This document shows, one piece after another, positions 6,212 to 15,072 of a stretch of DNA of 50,427 nucleotides. This DNA is from OPU3-GD-OMZ sp964515235 (GTDB lineage Bacteria > Pseudomonadota > Gammaproteobacteria > Methylococcales > Methylomonadaceae): positions 1-50,427 of the forward strand of contig CAZEVO010000013.1 of NCBI GenBank assembly GCA_964515235.1, given 5' to 3'. The stretch's first letter is position 1. Every line of letters begins with the position of its first letter. The translations under genes and the position numbers were made by a program. The notes beneath the pieces were generated by a model. That model worked only from the letters and a program-made list of their open reading frames with translations, searched no databases and had not been told where the DNA came from.

Positions 6212-9181
6212 ATGGAATCAGCCTTCTGGAGTGAAACTTGCCGCTACGGCCACATTCACCGAACCCATCCCGTCACTACAACCAATCGGCGTTGTTTGGT
6301 GGTCTTTGTACATGGCCTTTTCGGTAACAGCTTAAAAACCTGGGGTAAAATGCCCGAATGGGTACTGACCAAAGCCGGCGTTGATTGTGATGTGATTTCC
6401 TTTGACTACCCGTCAAAACCCTGGGAACGTAGCAGCCTCGAACAAGCGGCTGATGATTTAGCCGTTTGGCTGGACAATGAATTTAACAGCCACCGCCATA
6501 TCATCTTTATCACCCACAGCACCGGTGGACTGGTGGTCAAACAACTGTTAAGTAACGCTTTTGCCGCCCATATTGAAACCGGACTGGACCAACAAAACCT
6601 CGACTACCCCAACAATGAATCGCTGTGGTTTAAAACCCGCCGGATCCTCAATATTGCCGTTCCTCATCAAGGCGGCGACCCCTTAACCAGTAGTTTAGGC
6701 CATTTTATCTATCAAGGACTCTACCCTATCGCTTGGCCCGGTCTGGTTCTGACCCGGTTTTTAACGCAAGGAAAAAAAGATTTTGGCAAAAATGACCTGA
6801 TTGCCAGTATTTATTGTAAAAATAAAGAACTTCGCCATTGGGAGGCTGAATTTTTGCAACAACAACGCCGTTGTAGAGCCGCCCTCCTTCCCTACCCCAA
6901 AGTTCAGGATATTGGCGCTAAATCCGATTTATCGGTACGCTACCAAGCCAGCAGTCATGAACGGCACATTTTCTTTCGCGGCACCCATAAGTCGATCAAA
7001 ATTCCTAAACGCATTAATGCCCCGATTGTCAGCATTGCCGCTGATATCGTGCGCCTGCAAGCCCAAGATTTAAGCCCGATGCTGATCGATGAGACCTTAA
7101 AAAGAATCATTCAGGTGAATCAGAAGTCGGCCTGTACTGAACTGATTGAGAAAACAGGCAACCTAACAACTCTGCCCGCCACAATCAACGGTGCCCATTT
7201 TGGCAGCCAGCAACAGATTGTGAATGAGGTGATAACAACTCTGCAGAAACGCGATGACCGGCCGCGGCAGTTGGTGGTTACCGGTAAGGCGGGGGTTGGA
7301 AAGTCGTTTGTCTGCCGCATGATTGCCTGGCATTTAGGTTGCAACTACCTTGCCACACCAGCACCACCCAACCCACTGGTACTTTTTATCCCGCTACAAC
7401 AAGTGACTTTTGAAGATCATAAAGCCCAAGAATTTAACTGGGAACGCTTATGGCAATGGTGGCTTAAGCGTATCGAAACCCTTTCGCCGGAACTTCACTG
7501 TGATCGAAACTGGCTTGAAGAAACGCTACTGAAAAAATCCACGACTCTCATTCTTGACGGATTAGATGACTTTCTAAGTAATCATGCTAACTTAGGCATT
7601 GCCCAAATCCAGACTCTGTTACATCTTTTTAGTCAACGCTATGCCCATAACAGCCAACTCACGGTTATTATTAGTCTTCGAAGTTCGACTCATGGCCTTG
7701 AACGATTAGTCCGCGCTCGAGACGATATTTTTGAAATTCAAGCACTATCCTCCGATCAGGCTCAAAGCCTTTTCCCCGCCTGTCGCGACTGGATCGCCAC
7801 CCTCGAAAATAACCCGCACTTATTGGAACAAGTGCTCACACCTGCTATTTTAGCTAATTACCAACCCGATCCCGGTTGTCAATTAGGACACCTTGAAAGT
7901 CCGACTCAAAGCAGTATTTTTTGCCAGACACTACGCGGCCTGTTAGCCCGAAATCCGTTAATCGGCACTGTTTCGCCAGATCAACAATTTATTACGCTTT
8001 CGCACCTGACCCAAGCCTGTGCCTTTTTAGCCTGGTTGTTTTTTGTGAGTTCCCGCGGCACCAGTAACCCTAGTGCTCTGAGCCATGATGCTAAGGCCTT
8101 GCATAACCACTGGGAAGCCTTTTTCAAACACCACCAAAGCACTCACCGCGATTGGTATTACCGTCAAATTGAACCCTATCGAGGCGATATTTTAACCAGC
8201 CTCAGTATCATTGAGCACTCAACCAGTTGCCAGACCTTGTTAGAAAATAGTATTTTTATTCCCACAGACAGGGTGCAATTTCGTTTTATCCACCAACAAT
8301 GGCAGGATTTCTTACTGGCCCAATTTTTTGTCACCTGCCTTCAAAGCCGTCACTTTGAACCCTTAGGGCACTGTGCTTTTCCTGCCCGAATTTTTCGTTT
8401 AGCCGGTGAAAATTTCACCGAGACCCTCACCGACCATTTTGTTCAGCTGTTGTTAGACTGCGCAATACGACAAGAAAACCCTTATATTCTCGGTAATGTG
8501 ATCGCCTTTTTGGCATGGACGACAACCGCCTTAGAGGCGCCTGCCCTGCGCTTATTATTGGCTCAAGCTGCACAATTTGATCCCTTATCCCGACTCATTC
8601 TGATCGGCGGTTTAGCCCACAGAGTCTTAAATGCACACTCAAACGACAACTCTCTTACTGACCTTCGGCGCCAACTGATCCCGGTTATCACTGCTTTTAC
8701 CAACCCTGAAACCGCACCTGTCGACGACCCTGTTGCTATTAGCATGAGTTGGTATTACGCCCATGCACTGGCTCAAAAACAACCCGGTACAAAACCTGAA
8801 AACCCCATGCCACTTTTAGACTTTAGTGATGCCAGCACCGAAAAAGTATTACCGGTTATTTGCACCGTCAATGGCAATGAACTAATACTGGATAACCGTT
8901 CACGATCTTTTCAAATCGCTCTACTCGGAGCTATTACCGATGTTTTTAATAACCCCGAGTTGATTATTCGTGCATTACATTATTTGTATTATTTACTGGC
9001 TGCCCAGAAACACGGCATCCATAGTCATGAAGTTTCCATTGAACTGCCCCCTCTTTTGACACCGAACTGCGACTTTGAACAGTTAGTTAACGCATCAACC
9101 CTAACCCCGCAACTCACAACCCTTTATAACCGCTGCCAACAATGCCACTTACAGTTACAACAAGGTGTTACCTCACTCTAA
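6212..9181 (+). CDS. Alpha/beta-hydrolase-NACHT STAND NTPase (candidate immune sensor)
   Basis: A 989-residue protein with two recognisable parts. Residues about 25-270 form an alpha/beta-hydrolase of the SERAC1/PGAP1/DUF676 type: oxyanion motif HGLFGNS at 34-40, nucleophile elbow HSTGG with Ser103, and a likely catalytic His259 in the GTHKSIKIP stretch. Residues about 340-520 form a NACHT P-loop NTPase: Walker A GKAGVGKS at 358-365 and a Walker B of the NACHT type, LILDGLDDF, at 446-454, followed by an ISLRSS sensor strand. The remaining 450 or so residues look helical and have no repeat I can recognise. An effector domain before a NACHT module and a long sensor tail is the layout of bacterial NLR-like and Avs antiphage proteins, so an immune role is inferred. 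The gene stands alone, with no partner gene, between an outer-membrane protein gene and thiO. Base composition is like its neighbours. It could instead be a signalling or lipid-processing enzyme. Confidence 0.82.
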   Translation: MESAFWSETCRYGHIHRTHPVTTTNRRCLVVFVHGLFGNSLKTWGKMPEWVLTKAGVDCDVISFDYPSKPWERSSLEQAADDLAVWLDNEFNSHRHIIFITHSTGGLVVKQLLSNAFAAHIETGLDQQNLDYPNNESLWFKTRRILNIAVPHQGGDPLTSSLGHFIYQGLYPIAWPGLVLTRFLTQGKKDFGKNDLIASIYCKNKELRHWEAEFLQQQRRCRAALLPYPKVQDIGAKSDLSVRYQASSHERHIFFRGTHKSIKIPKRINAPIVSIAADIVRLQAQDLSPMLIDETLKRIIQVNQKSACTELIEKTGNLTTLPATINGAHFGSQQQIVNEVITTLQKRDDRPRQLVVTGKAGVGKSFVCRMIAWHLGCNYLATPAPPNPLVLFIPLQQVTFEDHKAQEFNWERLWQWWLKRIETLSPELHCDRNWLEETLLKKSTTLILDGLDDFLSNHANLGIAQIQTLLHLFSQRYAHNSQLTVIISLRSSTHGLERLVRARDDIFEIQALSSDQAQSLFPACRDWIATLENNPHLLEQVLTPAILANYQPDPGCQLGHLESPTQSSIFCQTLRGLLARNPLIGTVSPDQQFITLSHLTQACAFLAWLFFVSSRGTSNPSALSHDAKALHNHWEAFFKHHQSTHRDWYYRQIEPYRGDILTSLSIIEHSTSCQTLLENSIFIPTDRVQFRFIHQQWQDFLLAQFFVTCLQSRHFEPLGHCAFPARIFRLAGENFTETLTDHFVQLLLDCAIRQENPYILGNVIAFLAWTTTALEAPALRLLLAQAAQFDPLSRLILIGGLAHRVLNAHSNDNSLTDLRRQLIPVITAFTNPETAPVDDPVAISMSWYYAHALAQKQPGTKPENPMPLLDFSDASTEKVLPVICTVNGNELILDNRSRSFQIALLGAITDVFNNPELIIRALHYLYYLLAAQKHGIHSHEVSIELPPLLTPNCDFEQLVNASTLTPQLTTLYNRCQQCHLQLQQGVTSL

Positions 9182-9261
9182 GCTCTCGCAATCTAAACCC
9201 GATAAACTTGCTTTTTTAAGGTAAAATAAACGGTTACTATTAACCATATTCTATTATTTTC

Positions 9262-10365
9262 ATGCAAGGTACACCCGATATTACCCTGATTGGCGGCGGC
9301 ATCATGGGACTACTCAGTGCCCGTGAGCTCGCTTTAGCCGGCCTGAGCGTCACGGTACTTGAGCGCCAGAAAATTGGCCGGGAAGCCTCTTGGGCCGGCG
9401 GCGGTATCATGCTGCCGTTATACCCTTGGCGTCAAGATGCGTCGATCACGACATTGGTTAATGCCAGCCTAGAGCACTATCCCCATTTAACCCGAACACT
9501 ACATGGCGAAACTGGTATTGATCCGGAATTTTTAACCTCAGGATTACTTATTACTCAAAATCCTGATTACAACATCGCCAAGCAGTGGTGTCAAAAAAAC
9601 CAAATCACTACAGCGCCAGCTCCCGAATCACTATTAGCGCCTCTGAACGGCCCATTTGACCAGCCCTTATGGCTCCCTGACATTGCTCAGCTTCGTAACC
9701 CCCTTTTTATCAAGGCCCTAAAAGCTGACTTACAGACCAGAAAAGTCACTCTGATCGAAGACTGTGAACTACAAGGTATCAGCTGTCAAAATGACACGAT
9801 CACCACGCTTGCCACCAGCCACGGTGCTTTACCGGTTAATCACCTCACCTTAACCACCGGCGCCTGGTCTGGAAAACTATGGCAAACCCTTTGGCCGGGT
9901 ATTAACCCCAATACGCTCAGCGTTCAACCCCTTAAAGGCCAAATGCTAATTTTTGATTGCCCGCAAGACCTGTTAACTCCGATGGTCTTAACCGGCGACC
10001 GTTACCTAATTCCTCGTAAAGATGGCAAAATACTCGCCGGGAGTACGGTCGAGAAAATGGGGTTTGACAAAACCACAACACTCAAAGCCAAAACGGCTTT
10101 AGCCGAGTTTGCAATCAACTTACTTCCCCGTTTAGAAACCTGTCCAATCACCCACCATTGGGCCGGCCTACGCCCGGGATCCCCGAATGGTATTCCAACC
10201 ATTGGTCTACACCCCAAAATCAGCAACCTCAGTGTCAATTGTGGTCATGGCCGTAGTGGCCTGATCATGGCACCGGCATCAGCACACCTGTTAACCGATT
10301 TAATTTGCCAACGCACACCGATGATTGACCCCACTCCCTATCAACTTAATGCTCAAACCCAATGA
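9262..10365 (+). CDS. thiO: Glycine oxidase ThiO (thiamine biosynthesis)
   Basis: ThiO is a FAD enzyme that oxidises glycine to iminoglycine (dehydroglycine), the C2-N3 donor for the thiazole ring of thiamine. The 367-residue protein opens with the dinucleotide-binding motif GGGIMG (residues 12-17), then the family's EASWAGGGIMLPLYPW stretch, and near the C-terminus the HHWAGLRPGSPNGIPTIG motif and GHGRSG flavin-binding turn. The stop overlaps the pyrD start by four bases (ATGA), so the two genes are translationally coupled although their pathways differ. No other thi gene is in the window. A related D-amino-acid oxidase activity is possible. Confidence 0.9.
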   Translation: MQGTPDITLIGGGIMGLLSARELALAGLSVTVLERQKIGREASWAGGGIMLPLYPWRQDASITTLVNASLEHYPHLTRTLHGETGIDPEFLTSGLLITQNPDYNIAKQWCQKNQITTAPAPESLLAPLNGPFDQPLWLPDIAQLRNPLFIKALKADLQTRKVTLIEDCELQGISCQNDTITTLATSHGALPVNHLTLTTGAWSGKLWQTLWPGINPNTLSVQPLKGQMLIFDCPQDLLTPMVLTGDRYLIPRKDGKILAGSTVEKMGFDKTTTLKAKTALAEFAINLLPRLETCPITHHWAGLRPGSPNGIPTIGLHPKISNLSVNCGHGRSGLIMAPASAHLLTDLICQRTPMIDPTPYQLNAQTQ

Positions 10366-11393
10366 ATTCATACGCCCTCATAAGACCACTACTGTTTAAA
10401 CTAGACCCTGAACTAGCCCATACACTGACCTTAAAAGGACTGGATTGGCTGCACTTTTTAAAACTAACAAAAATACTTTTTCCACCGGTTCACACAGCCC
10501 CAACGACCGCGATGGGGCTAACCTTTAAAAATACCGTCGGACTGGCTGCAGGGCTCGATAAAAATGGTGCCCATATTGATTCCCTCGCCGCTTTAGGCTT
10601 TGGTTTTATTGAAATTGGCACCGTAACACCGAGACCACAGCCCGGAAACCCGAAACCCCGTTTATTTCGCCTCGTTGAACACGAAGCGATTATCAACCGG
10701 ATGGGTTTTAATAACTTAGGCGTTGACCGGCTGATTGAAAATGTTAAAAGTGCACAGTTCAACGGCATTCTCGGAATTAACATTGGCAAAAATGCCGATA
10801 CGCCGATTGAAAACGCCGCTGAGGATTACCTCATTTGCTTAAAAAAAGTGTACCCGTATGCCAGCTATGTGACGGTTAATATTTCTTCTCCAAACACCCA
10901 GAATTTAAGGCAACTCCAACAAGGCGATGACATCAGACAACTCCTTGGCGCACTGTCTAAAGAACATCAAGCCCTTAAGCTTGAATATAAAAAACACGTG
11001 CCTTTAGTGTTAAAAATTGCACCGGATTTATCAACTGAAGAAATTGATCACATTGCCGCATTACTTCTAGAATTTAACCTCGATGGGGTGATTGCTACCA
11101 ATACGACACTCAGTCGAAGTGCAGTCAAAAGCCACCCACTCGCGACTGAAACAGGTGGTCTAAGCGGCGCTCCGGTACGGGAAGCCGCCACCACAGTGAT
11201 CAAACGTCTTAGCCAGCAACTGGGTGGGAAAATTCCGGTGATTGCCGCGGGCGGTATTTTATCCGCTGCCGATGGCGGCGAAAAATACGCTGGTGGTGCA
11301 ACCTTAGTGCAACTCTACAGTGGTCTTATTTATCAAGGACCGGCGCTGATCGCAGCGCTGCTAAAGGCCCAAATAGAAGCAAAGCACCGCTAA
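10362..11393 (+). CDS. pyrD: Dihydroorotate dehydrogenase (quinone), class 2
   Basis: PyrD oxidises dihydroorotate to orotate in pyrimidine synthesis and passes electrons to membrane quinones. The 343-residue protein has the class 2 layout: an N-terminal helical membrane-contacting extension (about 1-45), then the FMN barrel with GLAAGLDKNG, IGTVTPRPQPGNPKPRLFRL and NRMGFNN. The NISSPNTQNLRQLQ stretch carries the active-site serine of class 2 enzymes, and GGLSGAPV and AAGGI bind the FMN phosphate. It starts inside the thiO stop (ATGA). Its 3' end overlaps the end of the convergent pmbA by four bases, so no terminator lies between them. Confidence 0.97.
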   Translation: MNSYALIRPLLFKLDPELAHTLTLKGLDWLHFLKLTKILFPPVHTAPTTAMGLTFKNTVGLAAGLDKNGAHIDSLAALGFGFIEIGTVTPRPQPGNPKPRLFRLVEHEAIINRMGFNNLGVDRLIENVKSAQFNGILGINIGKNADTPIENAAEDYLICLKKVYPYASYVTVNISSPNTQNLRQLQQGDDIRQLLGALSKEHQALKLEYKKHVPLVLKIAPDLSTEEIDHIAALLLEFNLDGVIATNTTLSRSAVKSHPLATETGGLSGAPVREAATTVIKRLSQQLGGKIPVIAAGGILSAADGGEKYAGGATLVQLYSGLIYQGPALIAALLKAQIEAKHR

Positions 11394-12727
11394 TCGGTAC
11401 TGCCGGCAACCGTCATTTGGGCCACTAAAATAGAGCCGGTACGGGTATTGCGCCGAAGATCGACGTCATTGCCCACCGCGACAATATTTTGATACATGTC
11501 TTTCAGATTACCGGCAATGGTAATCTCTTCAACCGGATACTGAATGACTCCACCTTCGACCCAAAAGCCAGCTGCCCCACGCGAATAATCGCCAGTGACT
11601 TGATTAACTCCCTGACCGATTAATTCCGTCACTAACAAGCCGGTATCCATGGTTGCTAATAACCCCTGCTGATCCTGATCTCCTGACTCAATGGTTAAAT
11701 TATGAACACCGCCCGCATTGCCAGTTGACTCCATCCCTAATTTCCTCGCCGAATAACTACCTAGCACATAACTGGCCAAGATCCCATCGGTAACAATATC
11801 ATGCGCTCTAGTGGCAACACCTTCGCCATCATAAACCGCGCTCCCTAAGGCTTTAGATAGAAAAGGCTGCTCATGAATCCGGATAAATTCAGGAAAAACT
11901 TGGGTTTCTAAGGCATCGAGTAAGAACGAAGATTTTCGATATAAACTCCCGCCGCTAATCGCACCGATAAAATGTCCTAACAAACTGGCTGCCACTTCCG
12001 GCGCATAAAGCACCGGGCATTGTCGGGAACTTAAAGCTCTTGCCCCTAAACGCCGCACCACCCGTTCTGCTGCCATGACTCCTACTCGTCTTGAAGACTC
12101 CAGGTCATTGGCATTACGTGCGACGGTATACCAGTAATCACGCTGCATATCATCGCCCTGCTGACCGATTACCGAACAACTGAGTGAATGCCGTGTACTC
12201 TCATATCCGTTTAAAAAACCCAGTGAATTACCTAAAACACTAATGCCCTGGTGGCTATTAACTGTCGCCCCTTCTGAATTAGTAATTAAAGGATCTAACT
12301 CCCTGGCAATTGTTTCACACTCTAACGCCTGCGTAATGGCCTGATCTACAGATAATGCCCAAGGATGACAAATATCCAAATCAGGAAACTGTGTCGCTAA
12401 TCGCTCTCGATCAGGTAAACCCGAAAACTGGTCCTCACCTGAAAACCGTGCAATACTGCATGCAGCTTTGACACCATCTTTAATCGAATCATCGGTTAAA
12501 TCCGTCAAACTAGCCGAGCCTTTTTGCTGACCAAAGAAAACCGTAATTCCTAAGCCTTGATCACGGTGGTGTTCAATCGTTTCAACCGCGCCTAACCGAC
12601 AAGTGACCGACAAACCACTTTCAATCGATAAGCCAACCTCAGCAGCACTGGCTCCTTGAATTTTAGCTTCTTCCAACACCTTGGCTACAATTGCCTCCAA
12701 GCGTGCTATTTCTTCCTTATTTTGCAA
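11390..12727 (-). CDS. pmbA: Metalloprotease subunit PmbA/TldE
   Basis: PmbA (TldE) pairs with TldD to form a heterodimeric metalloprotease that degrades unfolded peptides and, in some bacteria, trims precursor peptides of ribosomally made natural products. The 445-residue protein has the normal length and fold signatures: an N-terminal stretch around AAEVGLSIESGLSVTCRLG, a central SRRVGVMAAERVVRRLGAR and a C-terminal GDYSRGAAGFWVEGGVIQYP. As expected for TldE it lacks the HExxH metal motif. It follows tldD with a 24-base gap, so the two subunits can be made in equal amounts. The ATG at 12727 gives the usual N-terminus. Confidence 0.95.
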   Translation of the reverse strand: MQNKEEIARLEAIVAKVLEEAKIQGASAAEVGLSIESGLSVTCRLGAVETIEHHRDQGLGITVFFGQQKGSASLTDLTDDSIKDGVKAACSIARFSGEDQFSGLPDRERLATQFPDLDICHPWALSVDQAITQALECETIARELDPLITNSEGATVNSHQGISVLGNSLGFLNGYESTRHSLSCSVIGQQGDDMQRDYWYTVARNANDLESSRRVGVMAAERVVRRLGARALSSRQCPVLYAPEVAASLLGHFIGAISGGSLYRKSSFLLDALETQVFPEFIRIHEQPFLSKALGSAVYDGEGVATRAHDIVTDGILASYVLGSYSARKLGMESTGNAGGVHNLTIESGDQDQQGLLATMDTGLLVTELIGQGVNQVTGDYSRGAAGFWVEGGVIQYPVEEITIAGNLKDMYQNIVAVGNDVDLRRNTRTGSILVAQMTVAGSTD

Positions 12728-12751
12728 AATAATACCCTACCCTAAACTGTA

Positions 12752-14209
12752 TTAAAGACTGGTTCCACCCACCGTTAACGAATCAATCTTAAGTGTTGGT
12801 TGCCCCACCCCCACCGGAACACTTTGACCTTCCTTGCCACAGGTACCGACACCGCTATCTAATTCGAGATCATTACCGACCATCGACACTCGCGTTAACA
12901 CGTCTGGACCATTGCCAATCAAGGTTGCGCCTTTAACTGGCCGAGTCACTTTGCCGTTTTCAATCAAATAGGCCTCACTGGCCGAAAAGACAAATTTACC
13001 CGAAGTGATATCCACCTGTCCTCCACCAAAATTACTGGCATAAAGGCCGTTATCCACTGAGGCTATAATTTCGCCCGGGTCACTGCTTCCGGGTAACATA
13101 TAAGTATTGGTCATCCGCGGCATCGGTAAATGGGCATAAGATTCACGACGCCCGTTACCGGTTGCCTTAACTCCCATGAGCCGTGCATTGAGTTTATCTT
13201 GCATATACCCTTTTAAAATACCATTCTCAATCAAAACGGTATTTTCAGTAGGCGTCCCTTCATCATCAATCGATAAAGAGCCCCGCCGGCCGTTTAAGGT
13301 ACCGTCATCAACAATCGTACATAATTCAGAAGCTACCCGTTCACCGACCCGGCCACTAAACGCCGAAGTTCCTTTGCGATTAAAATCACCCTCTAAGCCG
13401 TGCCCGATTGCTTCATGCAATAAAATTCCGGGCCACCCGGGGCCCAGAACCACGGTCATTGCACCGGCTGGGGCTTCTGTCGCTTCCAAATTAATAAGCG
13501 CCTGATGAAGCGCTTGACGGCCATACTCAAGACCCTTGTCAGCATCTAGAAAATAACCATAATCAGCGCGGGCACCGCCCCCCATACTACCCTGCTCACG
13601 TCGCCCGCCTTGTTCAATAATAACGGTGACATTCATTCGGACTAGAGGACGAACATCACCCGCCAACTGACCGTCTTGATCAGCGACTAAAATGCTATCA
13701 TGCGCCCCAATTAAGCTCACAATCACCTGTTCAATGCGATCATCTAACTTGCGGGTTTCTCGGTCGACCCGATGTAATAAATCAACCTTTTCCTGATCAG
13801 AGATAGAGTCCAATGGATTACCCGGCAAATAAAGTGCCGGACTTAGCGCCGCTGATGCCACCTGAACCTGACGCTGTTGCCCCTGACGGGTAATCGCCTT
13901 AACGTTATTGGCCGCCTCTAACAGTGCTGGCAACATTAACTGATCGCTATAGGCGAAACCGGTTTTCTCACCGGCAATCGCGCGAACACCAGCCCCTTGT
14001 TCACTGTTATGTGTTCCTTGTTTAATCAGACCATCTTCCAAAACCCAGGACTCATAGCGACTGGATTGAAAATAAATATCAGCTGCATCCACTTGTGCAC
14101 CCAACAAACACCCCATCACTTGGTCAATATCATGTTCCAATAAATTTGCCGGTTCAAGAATACTCGCTTTTGCCAGCGACAGTGTACTACTAACTCCCAT
14201 GGCGCTCAC
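12752..14209 (-). CDS. tldD: Metalloprotease subunit TldD
   Basis: TldD is the metal-bearing subunit of the TldD/TldE protease. The zinc motif is seen as HEAIGHGLEGD, with His265, Glu266 and His270, and a later cysteine that completes the site in the family is present in the GVGTCGKEGQ stretch near the C-terminus. The 485-residue length is normal. Its first 20 bases overlap the end of the nitrilase-family gene upstream, and pmbA follows after 24 bases, so the three are probably one transcript. In Gluconobacter, TldD has been linked to PQQ production. A matching role here is possible given pqqBCDE at the left edge and no pqqF in view, but that is inference. Confidence 0.96.
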   Translation of the reverse strand: MSAMGVSSTLSLAKASILEPANLLEHDIDQVMGCLLGAQVDAADIYFQSSRYESWVLEDGLIKQGTHNSEQGAGVRAIAGEKTGFAYSDQLMLPALLEAANNVKAITRQGQQRQVQVASAALSPALYLPGNPLDSISDQEKVDLLHRVDRETRKLDDRIEQVIVSLIGAHDSILVADQDGQLAGDVRPLVRMNVTVIIEQGGRREQGSMGGGARADYGYFLDADKGLEYGRQALHQALINLEATEAPAGAMTVVLGPGWPGILLHEAIGHGLEGDFNRKGTSAFSGRVGERVASELCTIVDDGTLNGRRGSLSIDDEGTPTENTVLIENGILKGYMQDKLNARLMGVKATGNGRRESYAHLPMPRMTNTYMLPGSSDPGEIIASVDNGLYASNFGGGQVDITSGKFVFSASEAYLIENGKVTRPVKGATLIGNGPDVLTRVSMVGNDLELDSGVGTCGKEGQSVPVGVGQPTLKIDSLTVGGTSL

Positions 14210-15023
14210 CTACATAGAATTTCCGATGCGATAAAACCGGAAAAGATGCACGGGTTTGAGTTAACCGCTCAATATCAATCTCAGCAATTGCAAAACCCTT
14301 ACCGGCCTTATGGCAATCTAATACTCTGCCCCAAGGGTCAATAATCATACTGTGGCCATAAGTTTGCCGACCATTCGTATGAAAACCCCCTTGGTTCGGC
14401 GCAACGATATAGCACAGATTTTCAATCGCCCGTGCTCGTAATAAAACTTCCCAGTGTGCCGCACCCGTTTTGGAGGTAAAGGCCGAGGGTACAAAAATCA
14501 CTTGCGCTCCCTGACGGACCATGCGCCTGAAATATTCTGGGAACCTAAGATCGTAACAAATAGAAAAACCCAGTGTCCCAAATGGACTTTCTGCGACCTG
14601 TTCGATATCACCAGCTTCTATCGAGTTAGATTCACGATACTCTTCATCAGTCCCCGGAACACTAACATCAAACAAATGCACTTTGTCGTAACGATTAACC
14701 CGCTCACCCTGATCATTAAAGGTTAAACACGCCGCTCTTATTTTATTATCATCTTTGGCAACCAAAGGCGTGGTTCCTCCAACAACCCAAACGCCGTGTT
14801 TTTTTGCAGTTTCGGAAAGAAAATCCTGTATCGGACCGGTACCATCGACTTCGCGAATATGAACTTTATCAAATTCAGACTCTCCCATGATGGCAAAATT
14901 CTCCGGCAAGGCAACGACACGTGCGCCATTTTTTGCCGCCTCAGCAATTAATTTATCGGCCTCTAATAAATTGGCTCCAACACTTGGACCCGATGCCATT
15001 TGAATGGCTGCAAACTTAATCAT
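14190..15023 (-). CDS. Carbon-nitrogen hydrolase (Nit1-type deaminated glutathione amidase)
   Basis: A 277-residue member of the nitrilase superfamily. The catalytic triad is visible: glutamate in ALPENFAIM (about residue 41), lysine in YDKVHLFDV (about 113) and cysteine in SICYDLRFPE (about 155). The Nit1/NitFhit branch repairs deaminated glutathione by hydrolysing it to alpha-ketoglutarate and cysteinylglycine. That activity is likely because this gene sits with rng, yhdP and tldD in many gammaproteobacteria, as it does here. It overlaps the tldD start by 20 bases and begins 49 bases after the yhdP stop. Substrate assignment within the superfamily is less certain than the fold. Confidence 0.9.
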   Translation of the reverse strand: MIKFAAIQMASGPSVGANLLEADKLIAEAAKNGARVVALPENFAIMGESEFDKVHIREVDGTGPIQDFLSETAKKHGVWVVGGTTPLVAKDDNKIRAACLTFNDQGERVNRYDKVHLFDVSVPGTDEEYRESNSIEAGDIEQVAESPFGTLGFSICYDLRFPEYFRRMVRQGAQVIFVPSAFTSKTGAAHWEVLLRARAIENLCYIVAPNQGGFHTNGRQTYGHSMIIDPWGRVLDCHKAGKGFAIAEIDIERLTQTRASFPVLSHRKFYVGERHGS

Positions 15024-15072
15024 AATAATTCTCTTAAAACCCTTTAAAATACAGCGATCTTGATTTCCACAA

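Noticed and set aside
11390..14209. RiPP cluster around tldD/pmbA
   Set aside because: No precursor peptide, transporter or modifying enzyme lies next to them; their neighbours are the usual housekeeping genes rng, yhdP and the nitrilase gene.
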